Part shown: positions 1-7,543 of the stretch, piece after piece | How positions within the stretch are numbered: position 1 is the first letter of the stretch | Layout: each line of letters opens with the position of its first letter | NCBI GenBank assembly: GCA_934747965.1 | Contig: CAKVHI010000003.1 | Location: 79,020 to 143,019 of the forward strand | Direction of reading: 5' to 3' | DNA from: an uncultured Clostridia bacterium | GTDB lineage: Bacteria > Bacillota > Clostridia > Christensenellales > UBA1242 | DNA: 64,000 nucleotides | The notes under the pieces: generated by a model | Told to the model about the DNA's origin: nothing | The model's input: the letters and a program-made list of their open reading frames with translations, nothing else | The model's database searches: none | Translations under genes and position numbers: made by a program

Positions 1-884
1 TAGCCGGGATAAATAAAGATATTAGTATTACCTTTCCCCGCTTTAACAAACCATTTATCCCCTATTTTTTCGGTACTACTTTCCAATGTTCTTACACTTG
101 TTGTGCCAACAGCAAAAACACGCCTATTTTCACTTATTGCATCGTTAATAATTTTGGCACTTTCTTCACTAATTTCGTAATATTCACTGTGCATATCATG
201 TTTTAGAATATTATCTTCACTCACTGGTCTAAATGTTCCCAAACCAACATGCAGTAAAACATTTACAATTATAACGCCTTTACTTTTTAATCTTTCAAGC
301 AATTCGTTTGTAAAATGAAGCCCTGCGGTTGGTGCCGCACTCGAGCCTTTTGTTTTTGAATAAACAGTTTGGTAGCGTTCCTTATCATTAAGTTTTTCGT
401 GAATATAAGGAGGTAGTGGCATTGTGCCAACTTTGTCAAGTTCTTCTTCAAAAACTCCGCTTTTGCAGTTAAATTCAACCTCTCCTATCCCCATTTCGCC
501 TTTGCTTGTAACAACACAAGAAAAAGTATCTGAAAATTTAATTTCAGAGCCTATCTTCGCCTTTTTTGCGGGTTTTAATAACACTTCAAACTTGTTTTGT
601 TCAAGTTTTTTAAGCAAAAAAACTTCAATTTTTGCATTAGTTTCAACTTTTGTTCCAATTAGCCTAGCAGGTATAACTCTTGTGTTGTTTACAACCAAAA
701 CATCTCCACTTTTAAGATAAGATTCAATATCAAAAAAATGTTTGTGCTCAATCTTTTTTGTTTTTCTATCATAAACCAACATTCTGCTGTGGTCCCTGGG
801 TTCAACGGGAGTTTGTGCAATCAATTCTTCTGGCAAATTATAAAAATATGTTTCTTTTTTATATATTTCGTTATTATCAATCAT
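1..884 (-). CDS. queA: S-adenosylmethionine:tRNA ribosyltransferase-isomerase (QueA), 3' end cut by window
   Basis: QueA transfers and isomerises the ribosyl part of AdoMet onto preQ1-modified tRNA to make epoxyqueuosine. The ATG at 884 opens a frame running off the left edge, so about 294 of roughly 340 residues are present. The N-terminus carries the family pattern (YNLPEELIAQTPVEPRDHSRML), and the part nearest the edge reads GDKWFVKAGKGNTNIFIYPG, typical of the QueA C-terminal region. The start lies one base beyond the ruvB stop codon (886-888), so the two are probably translationally coupled as in the common ruvC-ruvA-ruvB-queA order. Family identity is clear; the C-terminus is unseen. 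Confidence 0.93.
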   Translation of the reverse strand, partial: MIDNNEIYKKETYFYNLPEELIAQTPVEPRDHSRMLVYDRKTKKIEHKHFFDIESYLKSGDVLVVNNTRVIPARLIGTKVETNAKIEVFLLKKLEQNKFEVLLKPAKKAKIGSEIKFSDTFSCVVTSKGEMGIGEVEFNCKSGVFEEELDKVGTMPLPPYIHEKLNDKERYQTVYSKTKGSSAAPTAGLHFTNELLERLKSKGVIIVNVLLHVGLGTFRPVSEDNILKHDMHSEYYEISEESAKIINDAISENRRVFAVGTTSVRTLESSTEKIGDKWFVKAGKGNTNIFIYPG

Positions 885-885
885 A

Positions 886-1926
886 TTAGTCTTCTTCTTT
901 TTTTATCGTTTCAAGTTCGTTCTTTTTTTCTTCACTCAAATTTTTATTTAGATGTTCATACGCAAGGGGCAAACAAACTCTTCCCCTTGGTGTTCTTGCA
1001 ATAAATCCCATTTGTAACAAATAAGGCTCATAAACATCTTCAATAGTCGTTGATTCTTCGTTTGTTGAAGCAGACAAAGTGTCAAGTCCAACAGGTCCAC
1101 CATTAAATTTGTCTATCATAACTTCCAAAATTCTTCTGTCGGTGTAATCAAGACCATATTCATCAACTTCCAAAAGGTCTAAACTTCTTTTGGCAATATC
1201 AAGTGTTATTCTGTCGCTGTTTTCAACCAAAGCAAAATCTCTAATTCGCTTCAAAAGCCTATTTGCAATTCTTGGCGTACCTCTGCTTCGTTTTGCCAAA
1301 CATAAACATGCATCTTCATCAATTTTAACATTCAAAATAGCACTTGAACGCATTATAATTTTTTGAAGTTCTTCACTCGTATACATTTCAAGCCTAGCAA
1401 TAACACCAAACCTATCTCTAAGCGGTGCTGTTAAATTTCCAGCCTTGGTTGTTGCACCAATTAAAGTGAATGGTTGAATTTTCAATCTCATCGCTCTTGC
1501 ACTTGGACCTTTTCCAACAACAAAATCAAGAGCATAATCTTCCATGGCAGGATATAAAATTTCTTCAACACTTCGGTTAAGCCTGTGAATTTCGTCAATA
1601 AACAAAACATCATTTTTGCTTAGGTTTGTTAAAATACTTGCAAGGTCTGCCGCACTTTCTATGGCAGGACCACTTGTAATTTTTATTTGACTTCCAAGCT
1701 CATTTGCAATTATATGTGAAAGTGTTGTTTTGCCCAGCCCCGGAGGTCCGTACAAAAGTACATGGTCAAGAGCCTCATCTCTTGCTTTAGCGGCCTTTAT
1801 AAAAACTCGCAAGTTGTTCTTTATTTTTTCTTGACCCACATAATCGTCTAAATTTGTTGGTCTTAACTTATTTTCAACTTCAAGTTCGCTTTCATTTTTT
1901 GTGCTTGTAATAAATCTTTCTTCCAT
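886..1926 (-). CDS. ruvB: Holliday junction branch-migration ATPase RuvB
   Basis: 346 aa, full length. AAA+ motor that drives branch migration with RuvA. Walker [10 protein letters not shown] at residues 60-68, Walker B DEIHRLNR from residue 111, sensor-1 segment LIGATTKAG, and the C-terminal winged-helix segment with [16 protein letters not shown]. The frame ends directly before queA and starts 2 bp after the ruvA stop, so ruvA-ruvB-queA form one tight unit. Nothing unusual in motifs or length. Confidence 0.97.
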   Translation of the reverse strand: MEERFITSTKNESELEVENKLRPTNLDDYVGQEKIKNNLRVFIKAAKARDEALDHVLLYGPPGLGKTTLSHIIANELGSQIKITSGPAIESAADLASILTNLSKNDVLFIDEIHRLNRSVEEILYPAMEDYALDFVVGKGPSARAMRLKIQPFTLIGATTKAGNLTAPLRDRFGVIARLEMYTSEELQKIIMRSSAILNVKIDEDACLCLAKRSRGTPRIANRLLKRIRDFALVENSDRITLDIAKRSLDLLEVDEYGLDYTDRRILEVMIDKFNGGPVGLDTLSASTNEESTTIEDVYEPYLLQMGFIARTPRGRVCLPLAYEHLNKNLSEEKKNELETIKKEED

Positions 1927-1927
1927 A

Positions 1928-2527
1928 CTACCTACTCAAATTTTTCAATATTTTTTCTATTAACATTTCTGTGCTATCGCCATCAAAATAGTTTTCTCTT
2001 ATCTTTTTAACAGCATCACTTTTGCTTAAACCAAGGGCAATTAATGCCATAATTGTGTCCTCAATCACATTGTTTTTCAAATCAAGACTAATGGTGTTAT
2101 CAAACACACTACCTTGCTCACTCATGCTTGTGTTCACTTTTTCTTTAAGTTCCAAAATAATTCTTTCTGCTGTTTTTTTGCCAACACCTTTAAACTTAGA
2201 AAGCATAGCACTATCTTCACACACAATCGCTGTTATAATATCGGTCAAACTTGCGCCACCCAAAATTGTGATTGCCATTTTAGGGCCAACACCACTAACC
2301 GTAATCAATTTTAAAAATAATTCCTTTTCTTGCTTAGTTGAAAATCCGAACAAAAATATACCGTCATCTCTTACCTGCATATATGTGAATAGTTCACATT
2401 CTGTTTTGTTTGAAATAGATAAATTTGTGTTTAAAGAAATGTTAACTTCATAACCTATACCCCCAACTTCCAAAACAACTAGGTTTTCAGTTTTATCAAT
2501 TATTTTACCCTTTAAATATGCTATCAT
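1928..2527 (-). CDS. ruvA: Holliday junction DNA-binding protein RuvA
   Basis: 199 aa, normal for the family. N-terminal OB-fold ([12 protein letters not shown]...), two helix-hairpin-helix segments ([13 protein letters not shown] and [17 protein letters not shown]) that contact the four-way junction, and a C-terminal domain III ([16 protein letters not shown]) that binds RuvB. An AAGAGG ribosome site lies about 5 nt before the ATG. It is separated from ruvC by about 80 bp of AT-rich sequence and abuts ruvB. Confidence 0.96.
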   Translation of the reverse strand: MIAYLKGKIIDKTENLVVLEVGGIGYEVNISLNTNLSISNKTECELFTYMQVRDDGIFLFGFSTKQEKELFLKLITVSGVGPKMAITILGGASLTDIITAIVCEDSAMLSKFKGVGKKTAERIILELKEKVNTSMSEQGSVFDNTISLDLKNNVIEDTIMALIALGLSKSDAVKKIRENYFDGDSTEMLIEKILKNLSR

Positions 2528-2607
2528 TTTTACCTCTTAAAAATTTTTAACTTAATTTTTATGTGTTAAATAAATTTATTTATAATTTTTGTGTTAAGAA
2601 ACAAAAT

Positions 2608-3099
2608 TTAGTACTTAAAATTGCCTATTATTTGATTTGTTTGACTATGACAAAGTGCAACTGCCAAAGCGTCTGCCGCATCATCGGGTTTAGGAATTTG
2701 ATTTAAGTTTAAAATTGCTTTGACCATATATTGCACTTGTGCTTTTTCTGCCCTGCCTTGCCCAGTCAAAGCCTGCTTAATTTGAAGAGGGGTGTATTCA
2801 AACAAATTTCCAAGTTTTTTTTTGCCTCTTTCAACAATAACACCTCTTGCCATGGCAACATTGATTGCAGTTTTTTGATTGTTTTGAAAAAATAATTCTT
2901 CAAGTGCCATACAATCTGGTTTAAACTTATCAATCAAATAATCTATCCCGTCAGCAATCTGAACAAGTCTAGTTGGAAAATCAGTGTCTTTATCTGTGGT
3001 TATCACACCATAATCAAGACATCTAATTTGACTTTGATTTTTTTCTATAACACCAAATCCAACAATCGCATATCCGGGGTCAATTCCTAAAATTACCAT
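2608..3099 (-). CDS. ruvC: Holliday junction resolvase RuvC
   Basis: 163 aa endonuclease that cuts four-way junctions. RNase H-like fold with acidic residues in expected places: D7 (GIDPGYA), a Glu at 67-68 (ALEELFFQNN), and D139/D140/D143 (PDDAADALA). RuvC is typical of Clostridia, whereas Bacilli usually use RecU. No Shine-Dalgarno motif precedes the ATG; a TTGACT-17-TATAAT promoter ends six bases upstream, so the message is probably leaderless. Confidence 0.95.
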   Translation of the reverse strand: MVILGIDPGYAIVGFGVIEKNQSQIRCLDYGVITTDKDTDFPTRLVQIADGIDYLIDKFKPDCMALEELFFQNNQKTAINVAMARGVIVERGKKKLGNLFEYTPLQIKQALTGQGRAEKAQVQYMVKAILNLNQIPKPDDAADALAVALCHSQTNQIIGNFKY

Positions 3100-3105
3100 G
3101 GTTAT

Positions 3106-3134
3106 ATTATATATAATAAATAAAAATTAGTCAA
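3106..3134 (-). promoter_or_regulatory. Sigma-A-type promoter of ruvC (leaderless spacing)
   Basis: Minus strand: TTGACT (3129-3134), 17-nt spacer, TATAAT (3106-3111), then 6 nt to the ruvC ATG at 3099. Transcription should begin at or within a base or two of the start codon. Confidence 0.75.
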
Positions 3135-3223
3135 TCATTTATAGTTATAAAAATTTCAAACAAAACTACCTTGGTTAAAACAATACTCTTTTTAAAACTT
3201 GCACATAAAAACTTTTAGCATAA

Positions 3224-3268
3224 AAAAACTCGTATATTTCTGATTTAACCGAAAATATACAAGTTTTT
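3224..3268 (-). terminator. Terminator hairpin after the DUF285 surface-protein gene
   Basis: Arms 3224-3240 and 3251-3268 pair over about 17 bp with a G-U pair and one slip, around the loop TGATTTAACC. Flanking A and T runs make it usable on either strand; it lies just past the surface-protein stop at 3292. Confidence 0.75.
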
Positions 3269-3291
3269 AAATTTTATTTTCTATTCTGCTT

Positions 3292-5097
3292 TTATTTTAT
3301 TACCAAGTTAACAGTAGTGTCAAAATTCGTGCTTTCACTCAAAGTTTGTTTTGTTGCAACATTTCCATCTATCAAAAAATTATTACTAATTATCAATGTG
3401 CTTCCAGTTGGATTGTTGCTGAAAGTGTTACTGAACATGTCAAGCATGTTGAACGAATCCTCCACGCCAGTTGTGTTAAAATTTGATAAATCAAGCGAGG
3501 TTAAAGATGAACAACCAGAAAACATATAACTCATCATAGTAACATTTGAAGTGTTAAAATTCGAAATGCTTAACGAGGTTAATGCTGAACAACCCATAAA
3601 CATATATTGAACATCCGTTACTTTTGATGTGTCAAAACTAGATATATTTATATTTTGTAAACTACTACATTCACCAAACATACTACTCATATCAGTAACA
3701 TTTGAAGTGTTGAAATTTGATAAGTTTAGAGATGTTAAAGAAGGACAAGCTCTAAACATATAACCCATACTCGAAACATTTGAGGTACTGAAACTTGAAA
3801 CATCAAGCGAAGTCAAAAATGAACACCATCCAAACATAGAATTCATATCAGTAACATTTGAAGTGTCAAAATTTGATAAGTCTATAGAAGTTAAAGACGA
3901 ACAGCTGTTAAACATTCCACCCATTCCCGTAACATTTGAGGTATTGAAACTTGAAACATCAAGCGAAGTCAAAGATGAACAACTAGAGAACATACTACCC
4001 ATTTCCGTAACATTTGAGGTATTGAAACTTGATAAGTCTAAAGATGTTAATGATGAACAATTATTAAACATCAAATACATTTCTTTTACACTTGATGTAT
4101 TAAATCCAGAAAGGTCAAGTGTTTTCAACTCAATACATCCATCAAACATCCCAGTCATATTTTCTACATTTGATGTGTTAAAATTCTTAAATTCAATTTT
4201 TTTCATATTTTTGCAATCTTGAAATAAATTATAACAATCAAATGCCATGATTGTTTTTTCACTCACAAAAGCAATATCAGTGTCTGATTTTTTCCAAATT
4301 TCAAGTTTTCCTTTATCGTTGTCTGCAAGGTTTACATCTAAGTCTGTGGTTAATGCGCTATCTTTTGTGTACCCTGTCAAATTTGTTGTGTCTGATTTGA
4401 AATAAAATCCTAGACTTGTTAAACTTTTACGGTTCGTAACAACCGAGGGAAAATAAAAAGAACAATTAACCTTTGGATATAGCGCTGAGTAGGCATCTTC
4501 TTCGCTTAAATTTGCTTGCTGTATGGCAAAAATTTTGCATGAAACCGTTGTTGAGCCTTGCCCGCTAAAGTTTTCATCTATTTTAGCTGATATTGTAAGG
4601 CTGTGAGCGTTTGCGTCCCCTGCTGATAGTTTTCCAACTTTTATTGTCCCTGTTTCGGATGTTTTAAGGTTTTTTATTGTTGTTTCGTTATTCACATAGA
4701 TGTCTGTTCCGTTTTGGCTGTAATAAAAAGCATCTTCAAAAACCCCTTTTGAATCGTAAAGCCAAATTAGGTAGTATGCGGGCTCACTGTTATTCTCTAA
4801 ACCTACAGTTAGGTTTAAGTCAACTATATCGCCGGGCATATATTTGCCTGTCCAAGTGGAATCGTTATTCTTTTTTCGTGCGGTGTCAAATATCAACTTA
4901 CTTGTTGATGTTGTTACTCCGTCCCCTTCAACTCCACCGCTTACTTTAAGTTTTATATTTCCAAAATCTAGTGTTCCGCTATATTCTTTTTTATCTTGAA
5001 AATATGCTAGGGTTAAAACAAAAGATGATATAACTACTAGTAATATTAGTGCTAGTATCATTGTTTTTACGCTCTTACTTAATCTTTTTGTTTTCAT
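3292..5097 (-). CDS. Surface protein: SipW/TasA-type N-terminus plus DUF285 (BspA-like) repeats
   Basis: 601 aa. The first 60 residues hold a basic start (MKTKRLSKSVKT), a hydrophobic helix (ILALILLVVISSFVLTLAYF) and the pattern YFQDKKEYSGTLDFGNIKLKV, resembling the signal region of SipW-dependent proteins (TasA/camelysin type). A beta-rich region with PGDIVDLNLTV follows. Residues from about 290 to 570 are about ten 24-residue repeats of the DUF285 type (MF..CSSLTSLDLSNFNTSNVT). No LPXTG anchor is visible. ATG 5097 is chosen because GGAGG lies 11 nt upstream; the earlier in-frame ATG at 5115 overlaps that ribosome site. The N-terminus is almost identical to that of the protein at 62837-63844. 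Likely exported; ligand unknown. Confidence 0.85.
   Translation of the reverse strand: MKTKRLSKSVKTMILALILLVVISSFVLTLAYFQDKKEYSGTLDFGNIKLKVSGGVEGDGVTTSTSKLIFDTARKKNNDSTWTGKYMPGDIVDLNLTVGLENNSEPAYYLIWLYDSKGVFEDAFYYSQNGTDIYVNNETTIKNLKTSETGTIKVGKLSAGDANAHSLTISAKIDENFSGQGSTTVSCKIFAIQQANLSEEDAYSALYPKVNCSFYFPSVVTNRKSLTSLGFYFKSDTTNLTGYTKDSALTTDLDVNLADNDKGKLEIWKKSDTDIAFVSEKTIMAFDCYNLFQDCKNMKKIEFKNFNTSNVENMTGMFDGCIELKTLDLSGFNTSSVKEMYLMFNNCSSLTSLDLSSFNTSNVTEMGSMFSSCSSLTSLDVSSFNTSNVTGMGGMFNSCSSLTSIDLSNFDTSNVTDMNSMFGWCSFLTSLDVSSFSTSNVSSMGYMFRACPSLTSLNLSNFNTSNVTDMSSMFGECSSLQNINISSFDTSKVTDVQYMFMGCSALTSLSISNFNTSNVTMMSYMFSGCSSLTSLDLSNFNTTGVEDSFNMLDMFSNTFSNNPTGSTLIISNNFLIDGNVATKQTLSESTNFDTTVNLVIK
3440..4240 (-). 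repeat. 72-bp tandem coding repeats (DUF285 array)
   Basis: About ten consecutive 24-codon units within the surface-protein gene, each encoding a variant of MFxxCSSLTSLDLSNFNTSNVTx. Units differ enough that they look long established rather than freshly duplicated, though several neighbours share long nucleotide stretches. Confidence 0.85.
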
Positions 5098-5300
5098 TAA
5101 AAAATCAACCTCCATTTTGGTTGACCTTTTTATTTTTTTATTGGTTAAAAGTGAAAATTCTCCACCTTAACCTTACTGTGGTCAACCGCAAGTGTGGTCA
5201 ACCGCAAGTGTTTCGTTTCTGTATTAGTTTGTGATAGCACAAACTCTATTATCCATTAAAAATTCTGCCATTTTTAGGGTTATTGTGTCAAGCGTTTTTG
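5098..5300 (-). promoter_or_regulatory. Structured leader of the DUF285 surface-protein gene
   Basis: In transcription order: TTGACA (5286-5291) with only a weak -10 (CAGAAT near 5262-5267); a 10-codon ORF (5224-5256) over the palindrome AGTTTGTGCTATCACAAACT; two direct copies of ACTTGCGGTTGACC; then GGTCAACC, an 8-base perfect complement of GGTTGACC; then GGAGGTTGATTTTTT before the ATG. GGTCAACC can pair either with the upstream GGTTGACC copies or with GGTTGATT, which overlaps the ribosome site. The arrangement recurs at 63845-64000. Confidence 0.6.
5224..5256 (-). CDS. Putative 10-aa leader ORF (MDNRVCAITN)
   Basis: ATG at 5256, TAA at 5224-5226. A near-identical ORF (MDKRVCAITN) occupies the same place before the second surface-protein gene, at 63963-63995. 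No ribosome site precedes it. The codons coincide with a perfect inverted repeat, so conservation could be for DNA or RNA structure rather than peptide. Translation is not shown. Confidence 0.3.
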   Translation of the reverse strand: MDNRVCAITN

Positions 5301-5340
5301 AATAATTTTTCAAATTTTTTTATTTTCTTTATTGAAAGTG

Positions 5341-5370
5341 CCTGTGTCACCCTGTGGCACGCTGTGGCAC
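5341..5370. repeat. Three tandem decamers upstream of the surface-protein promoter
   Basis: CCTGTGTCAC, CCTGTGGCAC and GCTGTGGCAC lie head to tail. They sit between the yebC stop and the -35 box of the surface-protein leader, about 50 bp upstream of that box. The 10-bp period matches a helical turn, as for a cooperatively bound operator. Confidence 0.7.
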
Positions 5371-5385
5371 AACAATTTTATTGAA

Positions 5386-6108
5386 TTATAAGTTTACATT
5401 ATGGTAAACATCTTGAACATCGTCATTATCTTCCAAACTATCAATCATTTTTTCAAAACTTTCTTGTTGTTTTTCTTCCAAATCAATATAACTGTTTGGA
5501 ACAAGTTCTATGTTTGCACTTAAAAATTTAACACCTTTGCCTTGCAAAGCTTCTTGAACAGCATTAAATTTGTCTTGAGATGAATAAACTTCAAACACTT
5601 CGCCCTCATCAACAACATCATCGGCTTCAGCTTCTATAGCCCATTCAAAAAGTTGGTCTTCACTCAAATTATCTGTTTTTTCAATAACAAAAACGCCCTT
5701 TCTTTCAAACATGAAAGAAACACAGCCTGATTGCCCCAAACTTCCACCAAACTTATCGAAAATATGTCGGATATCGCCCGCTGCACGATTTTTGTTGTCT
5801 GTTAACACATTAACAATAACAGCACTACCACCAATACCATAGCCTTCATAAGTTATTTCTTCATAATTTCCGCCACCAAGTTCGCCAGCCGCTTTTTTAA
5901 TTGACCTTTGAATGTTGTCATTTGGCATATTATTGTTTCTTGCTTTAACAATCAAGTTGTATAGTTTTGGATTAGAATTTGGGTCGCTTCCACCCATTTT
6001 AACAGCAACAGCAATTTCTTTGCCTATTTTAGTAAAAACTTTGCCTCTTTGTGCATCCATTTTTTCTTTTGTGTGTTTTATGTTATTAAATTTACTATGT
6101 CCACTCAT
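5386..6108 (-). CDS. yebC: YebC/PmpR/TACO1-family protein
   Basis: 240 aa. Starts with the family signature MSGHSKFNNIKHTKEKMDAQRGK and contains AGDIRHIFDKFGGSLGQSGCVSFMFERKG; acidic C-terminal half as usual. Members are described as transcription regulators or, more recently, as translation factors that ease ribosome stalling. AAGAGG lies about 8 nt before the ATG. It appears to be monocistronic. Family assignment is secure; the precise role is not. Confidence 0.95.
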   Translation of the reverse strand: MSGHSKFNNIKHTKEKMDAQRGKVFTKIGKEIAVAVKMGGSDPNSNPKLYNLIVKARNNNMPNDNIQRSIKKAAGELGGGNYEEITYEGYGIGGSAVIVNVLTDNKNRAAGDIRHIFDKFGGSLGQSGCVSFMFERKGVFVIEKTDNLSEDQLFEWAIEAEADDVVDEGEVFEVYSSQDKFNAVQEALQGKGVKFLSANIELVPNSYIDLEEKQQESFEKMIDSLEDNDDVQDVYHNVNL

Positions 6109-6189
6109 AAAATATCCTCTTAAAATTAAATATCCGTTAAGATTATAATTAATTACTTTAATTTTGTCAATTAATTAGAAAACAAAAAA

Positions 6190-6927
6190 TCAAAACTTTA
6201 AATTATACAAAATAATACCGCACGAAACTGCAACATTCAAACTTTCAACATCATTTTGCATTGGAATTTTTATTGTCTTAGTTGCAAAACTTTTAACTTC
6301 AGCACTAACTCCATTACCTTCATTACCCAAAATCAGACCAAAAGTTGCGGGCTTTTGTTTCAAATCAAACACATTTTCACCAATCATATCGGCACAAAAA
6401 ATTGGGATGTTGTTACAAACTTTTGACAAATCATTAACGCCTATATGCTCGCAATCAACTTTAAAAACATTTCCCATACTGGCACGAACAACCTTGTCAT
6501 TAAATTCATCAACACAGTTAATTAAATATAATTTTTTACAATCACATGCAACGCTAGTTCTTATGATAGCCCCCAAATTTTGTGGGTCTTGAATATTATC
6601 TAAAATCAGAAAATTTCCATTAATATTTAATTTTTCAGGTTGTTTTATAACTGCAAAAAAATTTTGACTTGTTTGATTAAAACTAAGTTTTTCACTAACA
6701 TTATCACTAATCAATGTCAATAAGTTTTGATATTTACTTAAATTGTTTTTTTCAAATTCTTTCTTTGTTGCAAAAATTTCAACAATTTTTTGATTAGTTT
6801 TTTCGGCCTCCAAAAAAATTTTATAGCCTTCAATTAAAATCAAGCCTTGTTCTTCACGATATTTTTTTTGTTTTAATTTTATGATATTTTTAATTTTATT
6901 ATTTAAAACACTTGTAATTTCTTGCAT
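6190..6927 (-). CDS. SpoU/TrmH-family 2'-O-ribose RNA methyltransferase
   Basis: 245 aa. N-terminal substrate-binding segment (KQKKYREEQGLILIEGYKIFLEA) and a C-terminal SPOUT knot with motif 1 DNIQDPQNLGAIIRTS, motif 2 LILGNEGNGVS and motif 3 IPMQNDVESLNVAVSCGIILY. This layout matches the rRNA methyltransferase group near TsnR and RlmB, but the target nucleotide cannot be read from sequence. AAGGA precedes the ATG. Confidence 0.92.
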   Translation of the reverse strand: MQEITSVLNNKIKNIIKLKQKKYREEQGLILIEGYKIFLEAEKTNQKIVEIFATKKEFEKNNLSKYQNLLTLISDNVSEKLSFNQTSQNFFAVIKQPEKLNINGNFLILDNIQDPQNLGAIIRTSVACDCKKLYLINCVDEFNDKVVRASMGNVFKVDCEHIGVNDLSKVCNNIPIFCADMIGENVFDLKQKPATFGLILGNEGNGVSAEVKSFATKTIKIPMQNDVESLNVAVSCGIILYNLKF

Positions 6928-6966
6928 ATTTCAATCCTTCAACTTTTAAATCTAAAAAATTATATC

Positions 6967-7003
6967 AAAAAAAGCCAAATTGCAAAAACAATCTGACTTT
7001 TAT
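6967..7003 (-). terminator. Imperfect terminator hairpin
   Basis: AAAAGCCAAATTG pairs with CAATCTGACTTTT (11 of 13 positions) across a short A-rich loop, followed by Ts on the minus strand. It lies just downstream of the orphan gene at 7024. Confidence 0.5.
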
Positions 7004-7023
7004 TTTAAAATAATTTTGTAAAA

Positions 7024-7446
7024 CTATCTTGCAAGTTCTTTTTCTTTATCTCTAAAAACTTCTTTAAGTTCTTTATCTTTTTTTAATGCCTTTGATATGA
7101 AAAGATTATAGTAATAGTTTTCTATTGCTTTTTGATAAGGTATACCATTCAAATCATTGTCTTTGTTTTTTGATGCAACAAATTTAAACCATGCTTTTTG
7201 CATATCATCAAATTCTTCAAATAGAGGTGTTGCATTAAAATCGCTGTTAAAACTAAACTGATTAAACTTATAACTATTAAAAACTTTGCCTTGTTTGGTT
7301 ATTTTTGCAACAAAATAAGGCTCCCCTTGTTTTGTGCTTCCAATTTTATATGAAACTTCATCTAATTTAAAATATTTCCCAAAAAATTCATTAAGTTCGG
7401 CTTTTCCAAAACCATTCAAAAAAGTGCCTTCAAAAGCGTGTGCCAT
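7024..7446 (-). CDS. Uncharacterised 140-aa protein
   Basis: Not recognised. Begins MAHAFEGTFLNGFGKAELNEFFGKYF; soluble-looking, aromatic-rich middle (KFNQFSFNSDFNATPLF), then a charged helical tail ending in KALKKDKELKEVFRDKEKELAR. ATG 7446 is preferred over an upstream TTG at 7470 because AAAGGA sits 8 nt upstream of it. It stands alone between the SpoU methyltransferase and the CDF exporter, with a terminator of its own. Confidence 0.8.
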   Translation of the reverse strand: MAHAFEGTFLNGFGKAELNEFFGKYFKLDEVSYKIGSTKQGEPYFVAKITKQGKVFNSYKFNQFSFNSDFNATPLFEEFDDMQKAWFKFVASKNKDNDLNGIPYQKAIENYYYNLFISKALKKDKELKEVFRDKEKELAR

Positions 7447-7543
7447 AATCAACCATCCTTTGTATTGCAAAATTTGTTTTGCTAATTTACATTTTTATTA
7501 TAATAAATTTGTATTTTTTTGTCAATAAAAAATCAAAGAAAAT

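Noticed and set aside
3440..4240. CRISPR array
   Set aside because: The 72-bp periodicity is coding and translates as 24-residue DUF285 repeats in one open frame; no short constant repeats with unique spacers.
5098..5220. Invertible (phase-variable) promoter at the surface-protein leader
   Set aside because: GGTTGACC and GGTCAACC are inverted, but they lie only about 55 bp apart and are 8 bp long, too small and close for known invertons; no recombinase gene nearby.
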